Position numbers and translations under genes: made by a program. Shown here in pieces: positions 52,441 through 60,533 of a DNA stretch of 64,000 nucleotides. The stretch is from Segetibacter koreensis DSM 18137 (GTDB lineage: Bacteria > Bacteroidota > Bacteroidia > Chitinophagales > Chitinophagaceae): the NCBI RefSeq assembly GCF_000374045.1, contig NZ_KB893337.1, positions 310,172-374,171 of the forward strand. Direction: 5' to 3'. Position 1 is the first letter of the stretch, and every line of letters begins with the position of its first letter. A model generated the notes under the pieces. It saw only the letters and a list, made by a program, of their open reading frames with translations, did no database searches and had not been told where the DNA came from.

Positions 52441-52448
52441 TAAGTTTG
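52441..52448 (+). promoter_or_regulatory. -7 promoter element of the defence operon
   Basis: TAAGTTTG is an exact TAnnTTTG match and ends 4 bases before the TTG start codon of the helicase gene. A TTG at 52414-52416 is 24 bases upstream. The transcript may begin at the start codon. Confidence 0.5.
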
Positions 52449-52452
52449 ACCA

Positions 52453-55400
52453 TTGATTGCTAATCGAAACCCCGAACAACTTGTCCGCGACCAGATAGAC
52501 AAGATGCTGCACGCATCGGGTTGGTTAGTACAATCAAAAAAGCAAATAAACCCGGCTGCAAATATTGGTGTTGCCGTTCGCGAATACCAAACGAACGTTG
52601 GTCCTGCTGATTATATTCTTTTTGTAAACAAAAATCCAGTTGGAGTAATAGAGGCTAAACGTGAAGAAGAAGGTGTACGACTTACAGTGCATAAAGACCA
52701 GACAGAAGGTTATGCAAAGGCGAAACTTCGGCTGATAGATAATGATCCTTTGGTTTTTGCTTATGAAAGTACCGGTGAAGTAACACGGTTAACTAATAAA
52801 AGCACTTCTCTTTCTCAAGACTTTTCTTCAAATGAAGGTTTTCCCGTACTTTCCGGCAATAATAATATGACCACTAATTTTTTTACAAACCATAACGGAA
52901 ACTCCCTCTTAAAGAAGTTCAATGGCGCCTTTGAGCACATCGCCACTATATATGCTTTCCATGCTGTAGTTGGATATTTCAGGGCTTCAGGATATTACGC
53001 AATAAGGGAACATCTTATGAATGTACCCGAGGTAAAAATTCTTGTAGGCATCAATGTAGATTCTATAAGTGCTGAAGCGAAACGAAGAGGTCTGATGTTC
53101 TTCGGTGATCCAGAGAAAACCAGAGATGAGTTTATCCGATGGATGCGTCAAGACATTAAGGAGGCCGCTTATACCAAAGAAGTTGAAGATGGTATCCTTA
53201 AGTTCATGGAGGATATTATGGACAGGAAAATCCAGTTAAGGGTACATAAAACGAAGAAACTTCACGCGAAGATTTACATCTTCCTGCCTCAGAACTATAA
53301 TGAATACTCAGGTGGTGAAGTAATAACGGGTTCGTCTAACCTTACTGCTGCAGGATTGGGAATAGAAGACGAAGGAAATTATGAGTTTAATGTATCGCTA
53401 AGGGACTATAATGATGTTGCTTTTGCCGAACAAGAGTTTAAAAAGTTGTGGGAAGACGGAGAGGAGATTTTGCCTATAGACGTTGACAGGATAAAACATA
53501 AGTCGCACATAGGCCAACTGTTTACACCGTTCGAGATTTATATCAAATTCCTGATTGAATACTTTGGTAAGAACATAGATTATGACCCCGATGCGGTCGG
53601 TGACCTGCCAAAGAATTTTAAAAAGCTGAGTTACCAGGTAGATGCAGTCAACCAGGGATACCAGATGATCTTAGATCATAACGGTTTTATACTCGCCGAT
53701 GTGGTGGGTTTAGGAAAGACTGTTATTGCCAGCATGATTGCAAAGCGGTTCCTGATTGCTAATGGTAGTTTAAGTACCAAAATACTGGTTGTATATCCGC
53801 CACCATTAGAAAGAAACTGGAAGTCCACCTTCAGGCAGTTTGGTTTGGACAAGCATACCCGCTTTATTAGCAACGGAAGTCTTCATAAGATTTTGAAAGA
53901 CGATGAAGATTATTGGCCCAAAGAAGATTATGACCTAATTTTGGTAGACGAAGCACACAAGTTTCGTAACCACAAATCATTGATGTTTGATAATCTTCAA
54001 ACGATTTGTAAAGCACCCAGAAGCATTATCGGCAATGTATATGGACATCGTAAGAAGGTGATACTTATTTCAGCAACTCCGCTTAACAACAGGCCGGACG
54101 ATATTTACTACCAGTTGCAATTGTTTCAGGATGCGAGAAAATCAACTTTATCTACTACCAACCTGCAAAGCTTTTTTGCTCCATTAATTAGGAGGTATAA
54201 GGAGGTGTTGGCTGCAGCTAAAGTGACCGGTAGGCCTGATTTAAATGCTTTACGCGGCATTTATGGAGACATAAGAGATAAGGTGCTTGAGCCGATAACC
54301 GTAAGAAGAACAAGAACCGATGTAAAAAATTACCCAGCGTATTTGCGGGACCTGGAATCACAGGGTATCAAGTTTCCGGATATTGCCCCTCCAAAGGCAG
54401 TTGAATATGAATTAGGCCCCGAACTAGAACAATTGTTTTACGATACGATTGCTCACTTGGTAGATGAGATAGGCTATTTCAGGTACCAAGCAATAGCGTA
54501 TTTACTTCCTGAGGTACAAGACAAGTATTACTCGCAAGCTGAAAGAATTTCCAAGACACTAGCACAGATTATGATGACCCAAATGGTGAAACGTTTGGAG
54601 AGTTCTTTCTATGCTTTTAAAAATTCGCTTAATCGCTTTCGTATATCCACTCAGCGGATGATCACCATGTTCGAAAAAGGAAAGATTTATGTGGCACCGA
54701 GCACCAATATCAATTCCTTGATGGACCAGGACTGGAGTGATGAACAAATTGAAGAAAAGATATTGGAGCTGTCTGCAGAAGACCCCAAGAACCAGATTTT
54801 TTCACCTGCTGACTTCCAGGAAGAATTCCTCGACTTGCTACACGCAGACCTGCAGCATATAGAACATATATGCGACCAGTGGGAGGTTGTAACAGCAGAT
54901 CCTAAACTGGATATGTTCAAGCAGCTGTTAAAAAATGAATTGTTCCGTCACGATATCAATAAAACAGGCAAGCTGGTCATCTTTACCGAATCGAAAGAAA
55001 CTGCTATCTACCTTACTGAACAACTCAAATACCCGAAAACCTTGACGGTATCAGCTGAAAACAGGAAAGCGGTTTTTGATATCATTCAGAAGAATTTTGA
55101 TGCGAATTATAGCGGCGAGTTTCATCACGACTATGACGTCATCATTTCAACCGAGGTATTGGCAGAAGGTGTAAACCTGCATCGCTCAAACATTATCGTC
55201 AACTACGATACCCCATGGAATGCTACCAAGCTGATGCAGCGTATAGGCAGGGTAAACAGGATAGGAAGTATTGCTGAAGTGATTTATAATTATGCCTTCT
55301 ATCCTTCACGGCAAAGCGACCAGTTAATTAATCTGTACAACAATGCATTCATCAAACTCCAGGGTTTCCATACAGCCTTTGGTGAGGATAGCCGGATATA

Positions 55401-56166
55401 CACCGTAGAAGAGGTATTGGAACAGGTAAAGCTCCACACCCAGGGCATTGGTGAAGACGAAGACAAGCGCCTTATTTACCTCCGCTTCATCCGTGAGTTT
55501 AAGGAAAAGAATGAGAAGGAGTTTAAACGCATTAGGCAGTTACCATTGAAAGCACGAACAGGACGCAAACCTGGTAAACAACACAAGGAGATAACTGGTG
55601 GAAGCCTCATATTTATGAAGTCGCCTTATAAACTGGAGTTTTATAAACTGCATAAAAAAGTAACCATTGAACCCTTGACATTTATCCAGGCGGCTGAGAT
55701 GTTTGAAGCCAAAGTGAATGAAGTGTCTGAAGCACTGCCCGATTATCATCACAAGCATGTAGAAAAAGCGACTGCGCATTTTGAACAGGAATTATTTTCC
55801 AGTTCGATAGAAACTGTATCGGGCGAAACGGCAGATGCAAAAACCAACCAAGCTAAAAAGTTTATACGCGAACTGCGTGCCGATAGCAGGGATGAGAAGT
55901 TTAGAAATGCGGCTGAAACCATTCTGCTGATGCTGGATAAGGGCACCATTACCAATTTGTCAAGCGAACTCAACAAGCTACGGCTAAAGTACAACAAAGG
56001 CGATATAAAAGCACATGCCGTAGAAAACCTCATCATGCAGTATGCAGCCAAGTACGCCAGCATCAACAGCGAAATGGATGATGCAGATGCATTGGATGCA
56101 CCACTCTTGCCATTAGAAATAACCCAGAAGCCGGATATTATTTTATCTGAAACATTTACCAGCTAA
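52453..56166 (+). CDS. Nuclease-PLD-SNF2 helicase fusion of the defence operon
   Basis: This 1237-residue protein has three modules. An N-terminal HsdR-like nuclease domain carries D53 and E67-x-K69 (GPADYILF...GVIEAKREEEG). A phospholipase D-like module follows with KLHAKIYIF (H-x-K, near 270) and GSSNLTAAGLGIEDEGNYEFNV. The rest is an SNF2-type helicase: LADVVGLGKT (Walker A, near 420), VDEAHKF (near 500), and the C-terminal lobe with LAEGVNLHRS...MQRIGRVNRIG (near 930). It starts with TTG; the conserved N-terminus would be lost with the next ATG (residue 18). The MTase gene follows after 18 bases. Role: translocating restriction or DNA-targeting component. Confidence 0.88.
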   Translation: MIANRNPEQLVRDQIDKMLHASGWLVQSKKQINPAANIGVAVREYQTNVGPADYILFVNKNPVGVIEAKREEEGVRLTVHKDQTEGYAKAKLRLIDNDPLVFAYESTGEVTRLTNKSTSLSQDFSSNEGFPVLSGNNNMTTNFFTNHNGNSLLKKFNGAFEHIATIYAFHAVVGYFRASGYYAIREHLMNVPEVKILVGINVDSISAEAKRRGLMFFGDPEKTRDEFIRWMRQDIKEAAYTKEVEDGILKFMEDIMDRKIQLRVHKTKKLHAKIYIFLPQNYNEYSGGEVITGSSNLTAAGLGIEDEGNYEFNVSLRDYNDVAFAEQEFKKLWEDGEEILPIDVDRIKHKSHIGQLFTPFEIYIKFLIEYFGKNIDYDPDAVGDLPKNFKKLSYQVDAVNQGYQMILDHNGFILADVVGLGKTVIASMIAKRFLIANGSLSTKILVVYPPPLERNWKSTFRQFGLDKHTRFISNGSLHKILKDDEDYWPKEDYDLILVDEAHKFRNHKSLMFDNLQTICKAPRSIIGNVYGHRKKVILISATPLNNRPDDIYYQLQLFQDARKSTLSTTNLQSFFAPLIRRYKEVLAAAKVTGRPDLNALRGIYGDIRDKVLEPITVRRTRTDVKNYPAYLRDLESQGIKFPDIAPPKAVEYELGPELEQLFYDTIAHLVDEIGYFRYQAIAYLLPEVQDKYYSQAERISKTLAQIMMTQMVKRLESSFYAFKNSLNRFRISTQRMITMFEKGKIYVAPSTNINSLMDQDWSDEQIEEKILELSAEDPKNQIFSPADFQEEFLDLLHADLQHIEHICDQWEVVTADPKLDMFKQLLKNELFRHDINKTGKLVIFTESKETAIYLTEQLKYPKTLTVSAENRKAVFDIIQKNFDANYSGEFHHDYDVIISTEVLAEGVNLHRSNIIVNYDTPWNATKLMQRIGRVNRIGSIAEVIYNYAFYPSRQSDQLINLYNNAFIKLQGFHTAFGEDSRIYTVEEVLEQVKLHTQGIGEDEDKRLIYLRFIREFKEKNEKEFKRIRQLPLKARTGRKPGKQHKEITGGSLIFMKSPYKLEFYKLHKKVTIEPLTFIQAAEMFEAKVNEVSEALPDYHHKHVEKATAHFEQELFSSSIETVSGETADAKTNQAKKFIRELRADSRDEKFRNAAETILLMLDKGTITNLSSELNKLRLKYNKGDIKAHAVENLIMQYAAKYASINSEMDDADALDAPLLPLEITQKPDIILSETFTS

Positions 56167-56184
56167 ACCAATAGAACGATCGTC

Positions 56185-59100
56185 ATGGACCAGCAGACCC
56201 TTAAACGGATATTTGAAAAAGCATACGACTCTAGCGAATGGATAGAAGTAGCAAAAGAAGTTTTTAAAGCAGATAATATTCTTACCAAACCAGCTAAAAT
56301 TAACCTGCCTGCAAACGACTGGGAAGCCACAGGTGTAGAACTGGGAAGCTTTGAAACCACGGATAACAGGCAGATTGGCTTGTATGAATTAACCATAGGA
56401 CCTAAGGCACAATTGCACCGCAACAAAAAAGGGATGCGCGAACTATTGGCCAAAGTGTACAAAGAAGATGTGGATGCTGCGCTGATTGTATTTGTACAAG
56501 GCAACAAATGGCGGTTTAGTTATGTAAGCGAAATATATACCCGCGACGATAAAGGCAGACGGCAAAAGAAATCAACCGACCCTAAGCGCTACACCTACCT
56601 TCTGGGTGAAGGTGAAAGAAGCAAAACCGCTGCGGACCGATTTGCCAAAGTAAGAACTACCGCCAGTCTCTTTAAAACAGGTGTGTCGCTCGAAACATTG
56701 GAAGAGGCGTTTAACGTAGAGAAGATGTCGAAAGACTTCTTCAATGCTTATCGTAAGCACTACGGTGCGTTTACGGCTTACCTCACCGGCGAAGATGAAA
56801 ACAGCAAGGAAGTGTGCAAATCTGCTGCGGCCTTTACCTCTGTTTTTAAAAAAGACAAAAAATGTGCACGTGACTTTGTAAAAAAACTGCTGGGCCGTAT
56901 TGTATTTATGTACTTCCTTGAAAAGAAAGGATGGCTTGGTGTAAAAGAGGGAGAAAAGTGGGGGGATGGTAACGAGAATTTTCTAAGGGATCTGTTTAGA
57001 GATACCAAACACAAGCAAAACTTTCATCCCAATGTATTGGTGCCGCTGTTCTATGAAACATTGAACACTGACCGAAAAGATGAATTGTTTAAAATAGATA
57101 AAAGCGAGTTTACCCACGGAGACTACCACAAACTGAAAATTCCTTTTCTGAATGGTGGCTTGTTTGAAAACGATATGCTCGAAGCAGACGGGCTGGTGTT
57201 GCCAGAAAAACTGTTTGCCGACCTGTTTACTTTTTTTGACCAGTACAACTTTACCGTGTACGAAGACAGTCCCGATGAACATACCGTAGCGGTTGACCCG
57301 GAAATGCTGGGACATATATTTGAAAACCTGCTGGAAGACAATAAGGACAAAGGCGCATTTTATACCCCGAAAGAAATTGTGCACTATATGTGCCAGGAAA
57401 GCCTGATAGAATATCTCTTTACTAAATTGAACGATCAGGGTGAAACGGTTAAAAGAGAATCAATAGAGAAATTGATTAAGCGTCAGGAAGCTGCAGAATT
57501 AATAGAATATGATGAAGCCATTTTAAAAGCTTTACGTGAAGTAAAAGTTTGCGACCCGGCTATTGGTTCAGGTGCGTTTCCCATGGGCTTACTAATGGAG
57601 ATATACCACGCTGTTGAGGTCTTATATTTTGTAAGCCCTGATGTGACGGAGAAAGTTTGGAAGATGAAAGACTGGAACCCGGCGAAAGTAAAGTCAGACA
57701 TTATTCAAAACTCTATTTATGGGGTTGATATAGAAAAAGGTGCTGTTGATATTGCCCGATTACGTTTTTGGTTGAGCTTGGTAGTAGATGAGACAAAGCC
57801 ACAGCCATTACCTAACCTTGATTATAAAATTGTAGTGGGAGATAGCTTGTTGAGCAAGTTTGAGAATCATGTAATTGACATTGAGTGGAACTATACTACT
57901 AGTCATGGTACGGCAGATACCAAAAAGCTTATTACTGAGCAAGTAGGCTTATTGCAGAGGCTTTCGGCATGGCAAGGTGCCTATTATAACCACAAAATAA
58001 ACAAGGAAAAATATCAAAGAGACATTAAAAATCTAAAGATCGATATACTTATCAATCAGCTTACTTTAAGCAGGAAAAGCTATAGAGACAAAAACAAAAC
58101 CATTGTTCCTTTAGATGGGTTTCCTCTTACAGCTAAGCAGATTAAGACTAATCTTGAGAATGATTTAGTTATTGCAGAATTCGATCAGAATATTCAAAAG
58201 CTGCAAACCATAAAGAAAGATGCTGCTGCAAAGCTTGAATTCTTTGATTGGAGGCTTGACTTTCCTGCAGTAATGAATAGTAGTGATAAGAGTAAAGAAG
58301 GTTTTGACATTATAATTGCAAATCCTCCATATGTGGACATAAAAGGGCTACCTCCAGCACACGTCAAATCTTACTTTCTAACCTTTGCAACTTGCGAAAA
58401 CAGAATAAATCTATACTCCATCTTTATTGAAAAATCTCTTCGCTTATTACGAAACGACGCTTCACTTTGTTTTATAGTCCCCAATTCCTTGTTATTAAAT
58501 AGTTCTTACAAAAAGATTAGAAATAGGCTCGTAAATCATCTAACTCAATTAATTAAGTTACCTGACGCAATCTTCGAAAATGCAATAGTTGAAACCATAA
58601 TTTTCCAAATTAAGACCTCAAACTTACTGGAGGAGATCAAAGGAAAGGTTTATCCTAATGATTTTAAAACTGACCTAAGAAATATTGTTTTTAATTCTTT
58701 TGAAAGATCGCAATGGCGAGAAGATCCCGAGAATAAATTTAATATTTTTTCGGATGGTATAGTATCAGCTTTATTGTTACATATGGAAAAGGACAGTGTT
58801 GCTTTAGAAACGTTGGCCGACTTTTCATTAGGAATTACACCGTACGATAAATACAAGGGACATACTGAAGAACAAATTCGAAATCGCGTTTTCCATTCAG
58901 ATAAAAAAACTTCAAAATTTCACGTGCCAATGATTTCCGGTAAAAACATTCTTCCTTATGTTGTTACCGATCAAATTGAAGAATATTTGGAATACGGAAG
59001 CTGGTTAGGAGCTGCAAGAGAAAAACGGTTTTTTATACAACCGAGAATTATAGTTAGACAAATAATTTCTGGTAACCCTCCTCGAATTTATGCAGGGTAT

Positions 59101-59520
59101 ACCAGTATGGAACTTTATTTCACTCAAATCGGCTTTGCCATAACCACGAATAAAGAAGATGATTTAAAGTATATTCTATGTATACTTAACTCTAAACTAA
59201 TGAACTTTTATCATAAATATAAGTATTTAGATATCGAGAAAAATACATTTCAGAAGATTCTGATAGCAAATTGCAAGAGATTTCCGATAAAGAAAGTAGA
59301 TACAGAAACAAAGAAATCCCTAAGTAAATTAGTTGATAAAATTATTTCAAGAAAAACTGAAGAACAGATCGGTAACATAACAGAGGAAGCGACCATTGAT
59401 AAATGGCTCTACAAGATATATGCCTTGAATTATACTGAAGCTTGCCTTATTGAAGGGAACAACGAGTGGATGACTAAAGAGGAGTACGAAGCGTTCACAT
59501 TACCGGGAGAGAAAGAATAG
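56185..59520 (+). CDS. Eco57I-type N6-adenine DNA methyltransferase
   Basis: This 1111-residue protein is a class I SAM DNA methyltransferase. The SAM motif is VCDPAIGSGAFPMG (near 455), preceded by the conserved GAFYTPKEIVHYM block (near 391). The catalytic motif IV is IIIANPPYVDIKG (near 712). A C-terminal region (about 830-1090) contains two target-recognition-like parts with the usual VALETLADFSLGITPYDKYKG and LKYILCILNSKLMNFYHKY. It resembles restriction-modification proteins of the Eco57I/PglX type. With the helicase it would form a self/non-self DNA discrimination pair. No nuclease motif was seen in its N-terminus. Confidence 0.9.
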   Translation: MDQQTLKRIFEKAYDSSEWIEVAKEVFKADNILTKPAKINLPANDWEATGVELGSFETTDNRQIGLYELTIGPKAQLHRNKKGMRELLAKVYKEDVDAALIVFVQGNKWRFSYVSEIYTRDDKGRRQKKSTDPKRYTYLLGEGERSKTAADRFAKVRTTASLFKTGVSLETLEEAFNVEKMSKDFFNAYRKHYGAFTAYLTGEDENSKEVCKSAAAFTSVFKKDKKCARDFVKKLLGRIVFMYFLEKKGWLGVKEGEKWGDGNENFLRDLFRDTKHKQNFHPNVLVPLFYETLNTDRKDELFKIDKSEFTHGDYHKLKIPFLNGGLFENDMLEADGLVLPEKLFADLFTFFDQYNFTVYEDSPDEHTVAVDPEMLGHIFENLLEDNKDKGAFYTPKEIVHYMCQESLIEYLFTKLNDQGETVKRESIEKLIKRQEAAELIEYDEAILKALREVKVCDPAIGSGAFPMGLLMEIYHAVEVLYFVSPDVTEKVWKMKDWNPAKVKSDIIQNSIYGVDIEKGAVDIARLRFWLSLVVDETKPQPLPNLDYKIVVGDSLLSKFENHVIDIEWNYTTSHGTADTKKLITEQVGLLQRLSAWQGAYYNHKINKEKYQRDIKNLKIDILINQLTLSRKSYRDKNKTIVPLDGFPLTAKQIKTNLENDLVIAEFDQNIQKLQTIKKDAAAKLEFFDWRLDFPAVMNSSDKSKEGFDIIIANPPYVDIKGLPPAHVKSYFLTFATCENRINLYSIFIEKSLRLLRNDASLCFIVPNSLLLNSSYKKIRNRLVNHLTQLIKLPDAIFENAIVETIIFQIKTSNLLEEIKGKVYPNDFKTDLRNIVFNSFERSQWREDPENKFNIFSDGIVSALLLHMEKDSVALETLADFSLGITPYDKYKGHTEEQIRNRVFHSDKKTSKFHVPMISGKNILPYVVTDQIEEYLEYGSWLGAAREKRFFIQPRIIVRQIISGNPPRIYAGYTSMELYFTQIGFAITTNKEDDLKYILCILNSKLMNFYHKYKYLDIEKNTFQKILIANCKRFPIKKVDTETKKSLSKLVDKIISRKTEEQIGNITEEATIDKWLYKIYALNYTEACLIEGNNEWMTKEEYEAFTLPGEKE

Positions 59521-59541
59521 AATGGATATAAACCAAATCTT

Positions 59542-60504
59542 ATGGCAACCCTATTCACCCAACACCTTTACCAGCCTAAAAACAAGAGTGTAGTTCGGCT
59601 GGTAAGAAGCTTCCAACTAAACTATTCTCACACCTTTACTAAGGTTCGAAACCAGTGGTTGCCAGCAATAAGAGAGTTTCTTCGAGAAGAGACGGGTCTT
59701 AAAATGCACCAGAAGGTAATAGGGACTAAAATTCAAAAGGATAGTAACATCAGTTTTCATTTTGTAACGGACAGAGAAGAAACATTCCTCAAACTGATTG
59801 ATCAGCATTACCTGAACCTCGATTTTGACGAATACACTGCATTTAACAAGCTGCGGTTACAAATGCAATCTTCTTCCAGGTTTTTTAAAAAGGAAGGTGA
59901 GGGGAGCGCTTTTTTACTGGATATCCTTGAAGAAAAGCCTCATGCGTCCTTTCATGAACTCGAGAATTACCTTGATGACTACTTTAAACAATACGATCTT
60001 AATAAGCTGATACAAACGCTTTTTAAGAATGCCGGCAGAACGGCAGATATCTGGGGCACTTATACCTATGCTTCCAGTAGAGTTGAAGTTTATTATGTTC
60101 CCCTCATCTTGTTTTGCCAGATCAACAACCTTCCATTAGAGCATTCTATTCTATCTACATTAGTTCACGAAATGGCACATGCCTATCACCACCTGGGTAA
60201 GGATAAAGACAACAGCCAATGGTCGGCCATGAATGTGACCGATAAACACATTGTAGAAGGGATGGCTGAATATTTTACGTGGCTATTTATTGAAGCCTAC
60301 AAAGACAATCACCCGGGAATGGAAAAGACATACAGCTGCATGTTTAACTGCCTGGCTGATGAATACACTTGTTTTAAGAAGTGGACACCAACGTATAGCA
60401 AGGAGGCAATTAAGTCTGCGCTACTAAGTACACGTCGTAAAGGTGTGAAAGACTATAACGAGTTTTTGAAACTGTTGCAAAGTGTAAAGACGATAATGCA
60501 TTAG
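59542..60504 (+). CDS. SprT/gluzincin-like metallopeptidase candidate
   Basis: This 320-residue protein has the zinc motif HEMAH in LSTLVHEMAHAYHHLGKDKDN (near 211), followed by a further glutamate in VEGMAEYFTWLFIEAY (near 240). The N-terminal half is helical with no recognised domain. It resembles SprT-like or M48-like peptidases by motif only. It lies 21 bases after the methyltransferase and 29 bases before the McrB gene, so it is part of the operon. It may cut a DNA-bound protein or an invader protein, or be a structural zinc protein. Confidence 0.7.
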   Translation: MATLFTQHLYQPKNKSVVRLVRSFQLNYSHTFTKVRNQWLPAIREFLREETGLKMHQKVIGTKIQKDSNISFHFVTDREETFLKLIDQHYLNLDFDEYTAFNKLRLQMQSSSRFFKKEGEGSAFLLDILEEKPHASFHELENYLDDYFKQYDLNKLIQTLFKNAGRTADIWGTYTYASSRVEVYYVPLILFCQINNLPLEHSILSTLVHEMAHAYHHLGKDKDNSQWSAMNVTDKHIVEGMAEYFTWLFIEAYKDNHPGMEKTYSCMFNCLADEYTCFKKWTPTYSKEAIKSALLSTRRKGVKDYNEFLKLLQSVKTIMH

Positions 60505-60533
60505 AAATTGAGAACAACTAACCCTGATACCCT

